A stretch of DNA of 46,064 bases from Prevotella sp. UBA4376. GTDB lineage: Bacteria; Bacteroidota; Bacteroidia; Bacteroidales; Bacteroidaceae. The DNA is taken from assembly GCA_002391185.1 (NCBI GenBank), contig DGRY01000072.1, forward strand, positions 412-46,475. Reading direction: 5' to 3'. Below are positions 8,330 to 17,072 of this stretch, piece after piece. The translations under genes and the position numbers were made by a program. Within the stretch, counting starts at the first letter, position 1; every line of letters starts with the position of its first letter. The notes under the pieces were generated by a model that did not search any database, had not been told where the DNA came from, and saw only the letters and a program-made list of their open reading frames with translations.

Positions 8330-10015
8330 ATGAGCATAAAGAGTTTGTTACACATACCAAATTTTAAATATAATACCAAAACATTATTAAAATGGCTTTG
8401 GCAAGTGTGGCGTGGAAACAGACTACAAGCCATTCTCAACGCTATTATCGGACTACTTCAGGTTGCCGTGAGCTTGTCGCAAGTGTGGGCAGTAAAACAC
8501 GCCATCGACGTAGCCGCAGGAAGCATTGAGGGAAATCTTTATTGGGCTGTAGGCATCATGGCTATTCTTATCCTTGCCGACTTCGGCTTGAACATCTCGA
8601 GCGTGTGGATAAAAAACATACTTGGCATAAAAGCACAAAACCGTATGCAACAACGCATGCTCGACCGACTGCTGAGAAGTGAATGGCATGGCAAGGAAAT
8701 ACACCACTCGGGCGATGTGCTCAACCGACTGGAGTTTGATGTGAACTATGTGGTGAACTTCCTCACAGAAACCATACCCAACACCTTGAGCGTGGTGGCT
8801 ATGTTCTTTGGTGCTTTCTTCTATCTTTTCTCTATGGACTGGCGACTCTCGCTCGTGATAGTAGCCATGCTGCCACTATTCCTTGGTGTGAGCAAGATAT
8901 ACGTAGGACAGATGCGACGACTCACCCGTAAGGTTAGGGACAGCGACAGTAAGGTGCAAAGTGTGTTGCAAGAAACTCTACAACACCGCATGCTCATAAA
9001 AACCATGGAGAGCGACGATGCAATGGTTGATAAACTGGAGAACACACAAAGCGAGCTACGACAGAATGTTGTTCGTCGCACCAAGTTCAGCGTGTTCAGC
9101 AACCTCATCCTCAACTTCGGCTTTGCCTTTGGCTATCTCATAGCTTTCCTATGGGCAGCCCTTCGCATGAGTGCCCACACTCTTTCCTTTGGCGGTATGA
9201 CTGCCTTCTTGCAGTTGGTAAACAAAATACAAACTCCAGCCCGCAACCTCACAAAACTTGTACCCGCCTTCGTGGGGGTGTTCACAGCTGCCGAGCGACT
9301 GATGGAACTTGAAGAGAATCCCCTTGAAGAACAGGGCGACCCCATAGAACTCGATGCACCATGCGGTATTCGACTCAACAACATCAGCTACAAATATAAC
9401 GCTGCCGATGGCGATGTAATACACAACCTTAGCTTTGATTTCAAGCCTGCCACATGCACCGCCATCCTCGGCGAAACAGGTGCAGGAAAAACCACACTCA
9501 TCCGCTTGCTCCTTGCCCTGCTCAAACCACAAAGCGGAAGCATCGAAATATATAATACGTTGAACACTCTACATCCAACGTTCAACGCTTTAACTCCTTT
9601 GCATCGTTGCAACATTTCGTATGTTCCACAAGGCAACACTCTTATGAGTGGCACCATACGCGATAACCTACGCCTGGGCAACCTTAAAGCCACAGACAAG
9701 GACATGCGCGAAGCGTTGCACAAGAGCTGTGCCGACTTTGTTTTCGACCTTCCCGAAGAACTCAACACACAATGTAGCGAACAAGGAGGCGGTCTCAGCG
9801 AAGGACAGGCTCAACGCATAGCCATAGCCCGCTGTTTGCTTCGCAACCGCTCTATACTAATCTTCGACGAGGCAACAAGTGCCCTCGACGAAGAAACAGA
9901 AAGAAAGCTGCTGCACAACCTTCTGGCTGAGAAACGCCACACAATTATCTTTATCACCCATCGCAAGGCTGTTATTGATTATTGTGATGAAACCTTAAAA
10001 ATAGAAAAACTATAG
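8330..10015 (+). CDS. ABC exporter, membrane and ATPase domains fused
   Basis: A 561-aa half-transporter of the MsbA/lipid-peptide exporter type that would act as a homodimer in the inner membrane. Residues about 30-300 form the six-helix domain (clear helices near AILNAIIGLLQVAVSL, LYWAVGIMAILILADF, VVAMFFGAFFYLFSM, LSLVIVAMLPLFLGV and FGFAFGYLIAFLWAA). The ATPase domain has Walker A GETGAGKTT (about 383-391), a Q-loop in VPQGNTLMSG, signature LSEGQAQ, Walker B ILIFDEATSALD and an ITH switch. The signature is degenerate (SEGQ for SGGQ) but within range. The region between Walker A and Q-loop is longer than usual. Substrate unknown. Confidence 0.92.
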   Translation: MSIKSLLHIPNFKYNTKTLLKWLWQVWRGNRLQAILNAIIGLLQVAVSLSQVWAVKHAIDVAAGSIEGNLYWAVGIMAILILADFGLNISSVWIKNILGIKAQNRMQQRMLDRLLRSEWHGKEIHHSGDVLNRLEFDVNYVVNFLTETIPNTLSVVAMFFGAFFYLFSMDWRLSLVIVAMLPLFLGVSKIYVGQMRRLTRKVRDSDSKVQSVLQETLQHRMLIKTMESDDAMVDKLENTQSELRQNVVRRTKFSVFSNLILNFGFAFGYLIAFLWAALRMSAHTLSFGGMTAFLQLVNKIQTPARNLTKLVPAFVGVFTAAERLMELEENPLEEQGDPIELDAPCGIRLNNISYKYNAADGDVIHNLSFDFKPATCTAILGETGAGKTTLIRLLLALLKPQSGSIEIYNTLNTLHPTFNALTPLHRCNISYVPQGNTLMSGTIRDNLRLGNLKATDKDMREALHKSCADFVFDLPEELNTQCSEQGGGLSEGQAQRIAIARCLLRNRSILIFDEATSALDEETERKLLHNLLAEKRHTIIFITHRKAVIDYCDETLKIEKL

Positions 10016-10047
10016 CCTCCCCCATCCCCCTCCAGTAAGAGGGGGCT
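10016..10047. repeat. GC-rich palindromic repeat of the CCTCCCC family
   Basis: CCTCCCCCATCCCCCTCC pairs imperfectly with the AGAGGGGGC that follows. It starts directly after the stop of the ABC exporter gene and resembles the copies at 6013, 15209 and 20797. The rest of the 560-bp gap to 10576 holds other repeats. Confidence 0.6.
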
Positions 10048-10091
10048 AACCAACTTGCTCCCCCCTGCTACTTAAATAAATTCACAATTAA

Positions 10092-10123
10092 ATAATTCAG
10101 CATCGCACGAAGTTCGACTAATT
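10092..10123. repeat. AT-rich repeat with TCGC hairpin, copy 1
   Basis: ATAATTCAGCATCGCACGAAGTTCGACTAATT. The hairpin stem at 10103-10117 (TCGCACGAAGTTCGA) is framed by ATAATT and CTAATT. Related copies lie at 13854-13886 (inverted) and 26722-26753. Confidence 0.6.
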
Positions 10124-10212
10124 GCTTTTTCTCCCGCTGGTCAAAGGAACTTCCTACCTATCGGGAACAGCCAGCTTCGCTGTCAACATTCAACATTCTT
10201 TTTTTTGTTTTT

Positions 10213-10490
10213 CTTGCTTAAAAAATACTTTAACTAAACTTTCGTAAGTGAATGTTTACTCTAAAATATTATCAAGAATTGCAGGAATTAGAGAATTTAG
10301 GCATACGCCCTTGCATTATATACTCTACTGAATTATAAAGAATTAAAGCAAGATTTGTTATACTACCTTCCATAAATTCTTATAAATTCAATTTTCATTA
10401 AGCAACTTGAACAAAGGCGTCAGCCTAAAAATTCTCTAATTCCTGCAATTCTTGATAAAGAAAAAAAAACTTGCTTAAAAAATACTTTAA
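10213..10490. repeat. Inverted-repeat element bracketed by 21-bp direct repeats, upstream of the efflux operon
   Basis: A 39-bp arm at 10271-10309 (beginning ATCAAGAATTGCAGGAATTA) recurs as a near-perfect reverse complement at 10416-10456. Outside these, CTTGCTTAAAAAATACTTTAA occurs as a direct repeat at 10213-10233 and 10470-10490. No frame inside the roughly 105-bp loop codes for a plausible protein. The layout suggests a non-autonomous mobile element or a long hairpin in the leader of the downstream ABC operon. A 21-bp target duplication would be unusually long, so duplication by recombination is an alternative. Confidence 0.65.
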
Positions 10491-10526
10491 TTCAATAAAA
10501 AAAAGTGTTTTTCTAATCAAGAATGC

Positions 10527-10534
10527 AACCTTTG
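10527..10534 (+). promoter_or_regulatory. Weak -7 box for the MacB-type efflux operon
   Basis: AACCTTTG matches seven of eight positions of the TAnnTTTG pattern and lies 41 bp upstream of the ATPase ATG at 10576. Confidence 0.3.
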
Positions 10535-10575
10535 CACAAGTATTAGCGTCAAAGTGTTATAAAAAAGCGAAAAAA

Positions 10576-11301
10576 ATGAGCTTATTACATCTAAATAACG
10601 TAAATAAAACGTATTTCGGAGCACAGCCTCTGCATGTACTAAAAGGCATCAGCCTCGATATTGAAGAGGGTGAGTTTGTTTCTATTATGGGTGCGTCGGG
10701 GTCAGGAAAGTCAACCCTGCTGAATATCCTTGGTATTCTCGACAACTATGACGATGGCGAGTATATTCTCGACAACACCCTAATAAAAGACCTTAGCGAA
10801 ACACGCTCTGCCGAGTATCGCAACAAAATGATTGGTTTTATTTTTCAAAGTTTCAATCTTATCAGTTTCAAAACAGCTGTTGAAAATGTGGAACTACCTC
10901 TTTTCTATCAAGGAGTGAGCAGAAAGAAGCGTCATCAGCTTGCCATGGAATATCTCGACAAGCTGGGCTTGCTGCCTTGGGCAGAACACTATCCAAATGA
11001 GCTTTCGGGTGGACAGAAACAACGTGTAGCCATTGCACGTGCTCTCATAACACAACCTAAGATTATTCTTGCCGACGAACCTACGGGAGCCCTCGACTCA
11101 AAGACCAGCGTTGAGGTGATGCAGCTGCTAACCAAGCTGAACCGCGATGAGGGTAAGACTATAATCGTGGTTACTCACGAGAGTGGTGTTGCCAATCAAA
11201 CAGACAAGATTGTGCACATCAAAGACGGTATCATTGGCGAGATTGAGGAGAACAAAGACCACAAGGCGTCTCCATTTGGTATTAACGGCATAATGAAATA
11301 A
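10576..11301 (+). CDS. ABC transporter ATPase, MacB/LolD type
   Basis: A 241-aa nucleotide-binding subunit. Walker [10 protein letters not shown] (about 39-47), Q-loop FQSFNL, signature LSGGQKQR, Walker [13 protein letters not shown] and the VVTHE switch are all intact. I start it at ATG 10576 ([17 protein letters not shown]) because the family's N-terminus begins there; the frame stays open upstream but that stretch is intergenic repeat. It is the first gene of a four-gene operon with two FtsX/MacB-type permeases and an HlyD-like adaptor, so it powers a tripartite efflux pump, probably for antimicrobial peptides, macrolides or a secreted product. No TolC gene is present in the window. Confidence 0.94.
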   Translation: MSLLHLNNVNKTYFGAQPLHVLKGISLDIEEGEFVSIMGASGSGKSTLLNILGILDNYDDGEYILDNTLIKDLSETRSAEYRNKMIGFIFQSFNLISFKTAVENVELPLFYQGVSRKKRHQLAMEYLDKLGLLPWAEHYPNELSGGQKQRVAIARALITQPKIILADEPTGALDSKTSVEVMQLLTKLNRDEGKTIIVVTHESGVANQTDKIVHIKDGIIGEIEENKDHKASPFGINGIMK

Positions 11302-11303
11302 TC

Positions 11304-12569
11304 GTGAGAGATTTGATAGAAGAAATATGGGCTACCACGCGTCGCAACAAATTGCGAACAGCGCTCACGGGCTTTGCTGTGGCATGGGGAATATTCATGC
11401 TTATTGTGCTGCTTGGAGCCGGCAACGGCCTTATCAATGCCAATGAGCAGAACAACAACCGCTCCATCGACAACTCTATGACCATTTATGGCGGTTACAC
11501 CAGCAAGGCATACAAAGGCTACGATATGAATCGTGAAATAGCCCTTCGCGATGAAGACTTTCGCATAACCAAACAGAAGTTCGACGATGTGGTTGACGAG
11601 ATTGGAGCACAGATTTCACAGGATGGGCTTGTTATCACCCTTGGCGAAAACTATTTCAGCGGTTCACTCACAGGTGTTTATCCCATATACAATAAGATAA
11701 ACAAGATGGACATGCTCTATGGAAGATTCATCAACGACATCGACAACAAGGAGCGTCGCAAAGTGCTTGTTATCAACGACACACAGGCAAAAGAGCTACT
11801 CGGACACGATGATGCAGCTTCTATAGTAGGTCGTCGCGTTGAAGTGGAACAGCTCTCCTTTGAGATTGTAGGTGTTTACAAAGACAAGCAGAATGGCATG
11901 AGAGCCAGCAGCATTTTCACAGCCTACAACACCATTCGCACTCTATACAACAACGGCGACTATGCTGGCAACATTGTTTTCACATTCCACGGACTTAACT
12001 CACAAAAGGAAAACGAGGACTGGGAGAAGAAATATCGTGCCACCATCAACAAACTTCACGGTGCCGACCCCACCGACGAGGATGCTATATGGATAAGCAA
12101 CGGTTTTACTCAGATGTTGCAGATGCAAACCGGCTCAAACATCATTCGCACAGCCCTTTGGATTATCGGTTTACTCACACTTCTCAGCGGTATTGTTGGC
12201 GTAGGCAACATCATGCTCATCACCGTTAAAGAGCGCACCCGCGAGTTTGGTATTCGTAAGGCTATAGGCGCCAAACCATTGAGTATTCTGCGCCTCATAA
12301 TACTTGAGAGCATAATAATCACCACATTCTTTGGATATATCGGTATGGTGCTTGGCATGCTTGCCAACATCTATATGGACGCCACCATCGGACACGATGT
12401 TATCGACACAGGTATCTTCAAGACAACCCTCTTCGTTGATCCAACAGTTGGTTTGGGCACATGTATAGCAGCTACCGTTGTTATGATATTAGCAGGAACA
12501 TTTGCGGGAATACTTCCAGCACGCAAGGCTGCAAAGGTACGCCCTATCGAAGCACTAAGAGCAGAATAA
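11304..12569 (+). CDS. MacB/FtsX-family ABC permease, first copy
   Basis: A 421-aa membrane subunit with the MacB layout: one N-terminal helix (about 18-38, ALTGFAVAWGIFMLIVLLGA), a large periplasmic domain, and three C-terminal helices beginning near ALWIIGLLTLLSGIVGVGNI. The conserved coupling stretch TVKERTREFGIRKAIGA and the C-terminal ARKAAKVRPIEALRAE are typical. Translation starts at GTG 11304, two bases after the ATPase stop. The next permease follows after three bases, so the two probably form a heterodimer. Confidence 0.93.
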   Translation: MRDLIEEIWATTRRNKLRTALTGFAVAWGIFMLIVLLGAGNGLINANEQNNNRSIDNSMTIYGGYTSKAYKGYDMNREIALRDEDFRITKQKFDDVVDEIGAQISQDGLVITLGENYFSGSLTGVYPIYNKINKMDMLYGRFINDIDNKERRKVLVINDTQAKELLGHDDAASIVGRRVEVEQLSFEIVGVYKDKQNGMRASSIFTAYNTIRTLYNNGDYAGNIVFTFHGLNSQKENEDWEKKYRATINKLHGADPTDEDAIWISNGFTQMLQMQTGSNIIRTALWIIGLLTLLSGIVGVGNIMLITVKERTREFGIRKAIGAKPLSILRLIILESIIITTFFGYIGMVLGMLANIYMDATIGHDVIDTGIFKTTLFVDPTVGLGTCIAATVVMILAGTFAGILPARKAAKVRPIEALRAE

Positions 12570-12572
12570 ATT

Positions 12573-13820
12573 ATGAGACTGGATATTGATACATATAAAG
12601 AAATTCTCGACACACTCACACGAAACAAGATGCGCTCGTTTCTCACGGGATTCGGCATTTTCTGGGGTGTGTTCATGCTTGTGTTCCTCATTGGTGGCGG
12701 TGGCGGCACAAAGGAGATGCTGATGAACAATTTCGAGGGATTTGCCACCAACTCGGGTATGGTGTTTGCTCAACAAACTACCAAACCCTATGCTGGATTT
12801 CGCAAGGGACGCCAATGGCAAATGAACTACACCGATGTGGAACGTCTGAAAGCACAGGTTCCTGAACTCGATGTTGTTTCACCAGTCATTTCAAACTGGG
12901 GAAGCAAAGCTATCATCGGTGAACACAAATCAAACTGCGTGGTAAAGGGACTCATGCCCGAATATGCCAAGGTTGAAGAACCAAAGATATATTACGGTCG
13001 CTATCTAAACGACATGGATATGGCACAGCGACGCAAGGTTTGTGTGCTGGGAAAGAAAGTGTATAAAACTCTGTTCCCCGGAGGCGGCAATCCATGCGGA
13101 CAATCAATACGCATAGATTCTGTTTACTATAACATCGTGGGTGTTGACTACACCACGGGCGGTGCCATGCAGATTAACGGTAGTGCCGAAGAGAGCGTTG
13201 TTATACCTATCACCATTATGCAACAGGCATACAACATGGGTAATAACGTGCATCTTATAAGTATGACATGCCGCCCAGGCTACACCATGAGTACCATCAC
13301 ACCACGCATACGACAGGTGATTGGTCGTGCTCACCAGGTTGACCCAACAGACGAGAAGGCTATCTCGGTTTTCAACACAGAGATTCTCTTTGGTGTTCTC
13401 GACAACTTGTTTAAGGGGGTAAACTTCCTTATTCTTCTTGTGGGAATAGGAACTCTCTTGGCTGGAGCCATAGGTGTAAGCAACATCATGATGGTTACAG
13501 TACGCGAGCGCACCACCGAGATTGGTATTCGCCGAGCAATAGGTGCAACGCCAATAACCATTCTTTCACAAATAATCAGCGAGAGCATAGTGTTAACGAT
13601 AGTGGCGGGAATGAGCGGCATCATGTTTGCCGTCATCATCTTGCAGATGCTTGAGATAGGAAGCACCACCGACGGCATTCTAACTGCTCATTTCCAAGTG
13701 CAGTTCTGGACTGCCATTGGTGCAACAGCATTCATTAGCCTTTTGGGAGTGCTTGCCGGACTTGCGCCTGCTTTCCGCGCCATGAGCATCAAACCTGTTG
13801 ATGCTATGCGAGACGAATAA
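12573..13820 (+). CDS. MacB/FtsX-family ABC permease, second copy
   Basis: A 415-aa paralogue of the preceding gene with the same layout: N-terminal helix in GFGIFWGVFMLVFLIGGGGG, periplasmic MacB-like domain, and three C-terminal helices after NILFLILL-like sequence near residue 290. The family stretch TVRERTTEIGIRRAIGATP and the ending FRAMSIKPVDAMRDE are present. Translationally close to the first permease (3-bp gap). Two different permeases with a single ATPase imply a heterodimeric channel. Confidence 0.93.
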   Translation: MRLDIDTYKEILDTLTRNKMRSFLTGFGIFWGVFMLVFLIGGGGGTKEMLMNNFEGFATNSGMVFAQQTTKPYAGFRKGRQWQMNYTDVERLKAQVPELDVVSPVISNWGSKAIIGEHKSNCVVKGLMPEYAKVEEPKIYYGRYLNDMDMAQRRKVCVLGKKVYKTLFPGGGNPCGQSIRIDSVYYNIVGVDYTTGGAMQINGSAEESVVIPITIMQQAYNMGNNVHLISMTCRPGYTMSTITPRIRQVIGRAHQVDPTDEKAISVFNTEILFGVLDNLFKGVNFLILLVGIGTLLAGAIGVSNIMMVTVRERTTEIGIRRAIGATPITILSQIISESIVLTIVAGMSGIMFAVIILQMLEIGSTTDGILTAHFQVQFWTAIGATAFISLLGVLAGLAPAFRAMSIKPVDAMRDE

Positions 13821-13821
13821 T

Positions 13822-13905
13822 TAAGAATTACGAATTTTGAATTAGGAATTTTGAATTAGTCGCACTTCGTGCGATTATCAATTATCAAATTATGAATTAA
13901 GAAGA
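13822..13905. repeat. AT-rich AATTA repeat with TCGC hairpin, copy 2
   Basis: Between the second permease and the adaptor gene lies an AT-rich stretch of GAATTA-type units (AAGAATTACGAATTTTGAAT and similar). It contains the hairpin TCGCACTTCGTGCGA (13860-13874), flanked by AATTAG and TTATCAATTATC. The reverse complement matches copy 1 at 10092-10123. The operon reads straight through it. Confidence 0.65.
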
Positions 13906-13931
13906 AAAAAGAATATAAAGACTACTGAAAT

Positions 13932-15032
13932 ATGAAAAAGTACACGAAGTTTATTATTGCTGGCATTATAGCAGCAATTTTCATTGGAACCTTCATCTTC
14001 CTCTGGGCTAAATCGCAACCAAAGCCTACGGAATATGAAACCTTCACTCCATCGTATATGGACTTGAAGAAGACAACTATCGTTACGGGTAAGATTGAAC
14101 CTCGCAACGAGGTGAACGTGAAGCCGCAGATATCGGGTATCATCACCGAACTCATGAAAGAGGCAGGACAGATGGTGCAGGCTGGCGAGATTATTGCCAA
14201 GGTAAAGGTTATCCCCGACATGGGACAGCTCTCAAGTGCAGAGGCTCGTGTTCGCCTTGCCAACGTGAATATGAAACAGGCAAAAGTTGACTACGGCCGC
14301 CAGAAGGTTCTCTTCGACAAGGGACTTATCAGCGCCGACGAGTTCGACAAGACTCACCAAACCTACAAGCAGGCCCTCGAAGAGGTGCGTGCATCTGAAG
14401 ACAATCTTGAAGTTGTGCGCGATGGTGTTTCAAAGAGCAATGCCAACACCAGCAGCACACTCATACGCTCTACTATATCTGGACTTATCCTCGACATCCC
14501 AGTAAAGGTTGGTAACACCGTTATCTTGAGTAACACCTTCAACGATGGTACTACCATCGCCACAGTTGCCAACATGAACGATCTTATCTTCCGCGGAAAT
14601 ATCGACGAGACCGAAGTGGGAAAACTCGTTCAGGGTATGCCTATGAAGATTACTATCGGTGCACTACAAGACAGCAAGCTACAGGCAAGCCTGGAGTACA
14701 TCTCTCCTAAAGCTGTAGAAAGCAATGGTACCAACCAGTTTGAACTGAAGGCTGCCGTAAAGGGCATGAACGGTGCCAAGATTCGTAGCGGATACAGCGC
14801 CAACGCCGAGATTGTGCTTGCCGAAGCCAAGCATGTGCTCACCGTTCCAGAGAGCGCTATCGAATTTGAAGGCAACAACACCTATGTTTACATTATCAAG
14901 AACAACGGTAAGGAAGTTACCTATGAGCGCCGCAAGGTAACAACAGGTCTCAGCGATGGACTGAACATAGAGATTAAGTCGGGACTCACAGCCAAGGAAA
15001 AGGTTAGAGGACCAAAGAAGGTAGCGGAATAA
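13932..15032 (+). CDS. HlyD/MacA-like periplasmic adaptor (membrane fusion protein)
   Basis: A 366-aa adaptor that would link the permeases to an outer-membrane channel. An N-terminal anchor helix (about 7-27, FIIAGIIAAIFIGTFIFLW) is followed by a first biotinyl-lipoyl half ending in VKPQISGIITELMKEAGQMV, an alpha-helical hairpin (about 95-150), the second lipoyl half (STISGLILDIPVKVGNTV), a beta-barrel domain and a C-terminal membrane-proximal domain. The length and order are standard for the RND/ABC adaptor family. It is last in the efflux operon, 111 bp after the second permease because of the inserted repeat. Confidence 0.93.
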   Translation: MKKYTKFIIAGIIAAIFIGTFIFLWAKSQPKPTEYETFTPSYMDLKKTTIVTGKIEPRNEVNVKPQISGIITELMKEAGQMVQAGEIIAKVKVIPDMGQLSSAEARVRLANVNMKQAKVDYGRQKVLFDKGLISADEFDKTHQTYKQALEEVRASEDNLEVVRDGVSKSNANTSSTLIRSTISGLILDIPVKVGNTVILSNTFNDGTTIATVANMNDLIFRGNIDETEVGKLVQGMPMKITIGALQDSKLQASLEYISPKAVESNGTNQFELKAAVKGMNGAKIRSGYSANAEIVLAEAKHVLTVPESAIEFEGNNTYVYIIKNNGKEVTYERRKVTTGLSDGLNIEIKSGLTAKEKVRGPKKVAE

Positions 15033-15039
15033 GCCCCAC

Positions 15040-15061
15040 GCGAAGCGCTAATGCGCTTCGC
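15040..15061. terminator. Perfect 9-bp hairpin after the efflux operon
   Basis: GCGAAGCGC (15040-15048) pairs with GCGCTTCGC (15053-15061) around TAAT, 8 bp after the adaptor stop. No U-run follows, so factor-independent termination is uncertain. The rest of 15062-15208 is AT-rich AATATTGAA-type repeat with a further AGCGC hairpin near 15092. Confidence 0.45.
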
Positions 15062-15208
15062 TATTGAAGATTGAATATTGAAAAATGAAGCGCAAAGCGC
15101 TTTAAATATTTCCATCCTTCCATTTTTCCATATTTCAATATTACTTGTGGCTAACCAACAGGAAATATACAAGCGTAAACTCTCAAAGAAATAACATAAG
15201 CTGATAGT

Positions 15209-15242
15209 CCTCCCTTCCCCACCGGGGAGGGGCGGGGTGAGG
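15209..15242. repeat. GC-rich palindromic repeat of the CCTCCCC family
   Basis: CCTCCCTTCCCCACCGGGGA continues into GGGGCGGGGTGAGG, an imperfect palindrome that resembles the copies at 6013, 10016 and 20797. It sits 18 bp before the ATG of the small outer-membrane protein gene, so it would lie in or before its leader. Confidence 0.65.
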
Positions 15243-15260
15243 CTTCTATAATTTAAAAAT

Positions 15261-15737
15261 ATGAAAAAGATTTTATTACTCATGTGCATGGCACTAATGT
15301 CAGTAGGTGCCTTTGCACAAAAAGACATGATGGAACTTGGTGTAAAACTCAACTATGGCTTCGATGCTCCTCACGCAGGTATTGGTGTTCTTGGTCGTTA
15401 TAACCTCGACGAGCATTTCCGTCCTGAGGTAAGCGCCAACTTCTATCCAAAGAACGATGGTATGAGTTCGTGGGACATCAGTGCCAACCTACACTATGTT
15501 TTCCACCCAACACAAAAGTTCATGGTTTATCCTCTTGGCGGACTGGCTATCGTGGGTGCTAACTACGATAACAACATAATCAAGGTTGATAACGGAACAG
15601 AAGTAGGCTTCAACCTTGGTGGCGGTATTCAGTACAACATCAACAGCGAACTTCATCTCAACGCTGAACTGTACTATCAGAACACCAATCACTACGACCG
15701 AGCAATCACCAACGTCAGTTTGGTTTACGTGTTTTAA
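15261..15737 (+). CDS. Small outer-membrane beta-barrel protein
   Basis: A 158-aa exported protein. The signal peptide MKKILLLMCMALMSVGAFAQ is followed by alternating hydrophobic and polar strands with glycine turns (ELGVKLNYGFDAP, GIGVLGRYN, VSANFYP, YVFHPTQKFMVYPLGGLAIVG), ending in an aromatic residue (SLVYVF), as expected of an outer-membrane beta-barrel with about eight strands. Such proteins are annotated as porin-family or OMP beta-barrel in this phylum. The function is unknown. It is a single gene between a GC-rich repeat and a bidirectional terminator. Confidence 0.85.
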   Translation: MKKILLLMCMALMSVGAFAQKDMMELGVKLNYGFDAPHAGIGVLGRYNLDEHFRPEVSANFYPKNDGMSSWDISANLHYVFHPTQKFMVYPLGGLAIVGANYDNNIIKVDNGTEVGFNLGGGIQYNINSELHLNAELYYQNTNHYDRAITNVSLVYVF

Positions 15738-15739
15738 TA

Positions 15740-15868
15740 AGGAAGTTAGAAGAAGTTAGAAGGAGATAGAAGGAGTTAAAAGACATTAGTTTTATGCTAT
15801 TGTCCTCTATCTCCGCCGCTGAAAGCGGCATAACTCCATTTAACTTCCTCTATCTTCTGAACTAATTT
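15740..15868. repeat. Decamer-like repeat GAAGTTAGAA with inverted counterpart
   Basis: Directly after the outer-membrane protein gene, near-copies of GAAGTTAGAA, GGAGATAGAA and GGAGTTAAAA repeat about four times (15742-15780). Partial reverse complements (CTCTATCTCCG, TAACTTCCTCTATCTTC) lie at 15813-15858, around the small hairpin GCCGCTGAAAGCGGC. The whole can fold back on itself. Confidence 0.5.
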
Positions 15869-15893
15869 AGGTCAGTAATTTTACATATATAAG

Positions 15894-15932
15894 AAAAGAA
15901 TCACGGGCAGCCCGTGATTCTTTTTTTTTTTT
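15894..15932. terminator. Bidirectional terminator, GAATCACGGG family copy 1
   Basis: GAATCACGGG (15898-15907) and CCCGTGATTC (15911-15920) form a 10-bp stem with an A-run before and twelve T after, so it works in both directions between the convergent outer-membrane protein and DUF262-HNH genes. Nearly identical copies lie at 19917 and 20738. Confidence 0.9.
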
Positions 15933-15947
15933 GATATAAGATATTGT

Positions 15948-17072
15948 TTACTTTGCACCTTTTCTTCTATTACATTCTCTACATAACATTTGACAGTTTT
16001 CAACTACTGTTCTACCGCCTTCACGCCATGGCGTAATATGGTCGCCTTCCATAAATTCATAATCAAATTCCTTACCACAGAGAGCACAAAGATGGTTCTG
16101 TTGTTCCCAAACTTTCATCTTAATATCTTCAGGGAATGCACGAAGGTCAAGATAACGCTCATCGCCTGTTAACACATAAGGGATTATGCCACTATACTTC
16201 TGAATTTCACTATCACGCATCAAAGCAGAGATACGTTTCCCAAGTTCAACAGTATCAAGGGTTTCGTTCCCATACTTGTCATACAGCCAAGCCCAGTCTA
16301 ACCCTTTCATAATCTTCTTGAACTTCTTCATATCAAAGTTGGTAATAGCCCAGTTCAATACAGTCTGAAAATACGACCACAGGTTATTGGCATTCGGGTC
16401 GTGCTGATGGGCTGCCATATAGCTTACCGCCGTCATGTTATGTCCTTGTCGAGTTTCGTGTTCTGCCATCCATTCCAATGCTTTTTTAAGGAAATCCTGT
16501 CTAATAGGTGTTCCGTTCACCAAATCTTTTCCCAAACGATAGGCACCACAATTTGATTTTGAGAAATGACGTTTTGCATCCGAAACGAATGGGCCTGCAT
16601 AAATAGCATTATTTATTTCTTGTTCATTCAAAGGCTTTCCTGCAATATTTATTGTCTTAAACCATTCCAGTTTCTCGCTTGCTTCACCCTCACAAATATA
16701 CACTGTAAGAGGATAGTTCAGAATTTTACGCTGAATATCTTCTGGCTGATTGAAGAAGTTTTTAAAATCGTGTGTAAACTTTCCAGCTACATATTCACAG
16801 AGTGAAAGCGTGCGCTGCTGTCCATCCATTACCTCATAAGGACATTCTGCATCATCAGAGCGTTTCACCCAATACATCACATTCAGCGGATAACCATGCA
16901 ACACCGTTGAAATAACAGCCTGCTGCTCCTTATCATTGTATATAAACTCACGCTGATATGGCGGACGAATATCCAACTTTCCATTATAACCACGAACACC
17001 TTGTTCGTCGTTATTTATGTAACCAAGGGTTATCTCTCCCACGGTTACCTCTCGCTGAGTAATTGTCATCAT
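15948..17072 (-). CDS. DUF262 (GmrS-like) protein with C-terminal HNH nuclease
   Basis: A 374-aa predicted nuclease. The N-terminal DUF262 domain (about 10-120) has the ParB/Srx-like DGQQR motif in EVMDGQQRTLSL, which in relatives such as GmrS binds and hydrolyses NTP. The C-terminal HNH domain has two Cys pairs (CALC, CREC), GDHITPWREGG and N-R-R-K, so metal and catalytic residues are in place. Its start overlaps the stop of the EcoRI-type methyltransferase by four bases (ATGA), so the two are coupled. By context it is the nuclease partner of that methyltransferase, in a restriction-modification-like or defence unit. Confidence 0.88.
   Translation of the reverse strand: MMTITQREVTVGEITLGYINNDEQGVRGYNGKLDIRPPYQREFIYNDKEQQAVISTVLHGYPLNVMYWVKRSDDAECPYEVMDGQQRTLSLCEYVAGKFTHDFKNFFNQPEDIQRKILNYPLTVYICEGEASEKLEWFKTINIAGKPLNEQEINNAIYAGPFVSDAKRHFSKSNCGAYRLGKDLVNGTPIRQDFLKKALEWMAEHETRQGHNMTAVSYMAAHQHDPNANNLWSYFQTVLNWAITNFDMKKFKKIMKGLDWAWLYDKYGNETLDTVELGKRISALMRDSEIQKYSGIIPYVLTGDERYLDLRAFPEDIKMKVWEQQNHLCALCGKEFDYEFMEGDHITPWREGGRTVVENCQMLCRECNRRKGAK

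Noticed and set aside
10471..10575. Longer N-terminus for the MacB-type ATPase
   Set aside because: It would need a TTG start inside the direct repeat and add 35 residues not seen in the family; ATG 10576 gives the standard start.
14363..14575. Antisense frames within the adaptor, permease and enzyme genes
   Set aside because: They mirror the codon pattern of strongly supported genes on the other strand and lack start-proximal signals.
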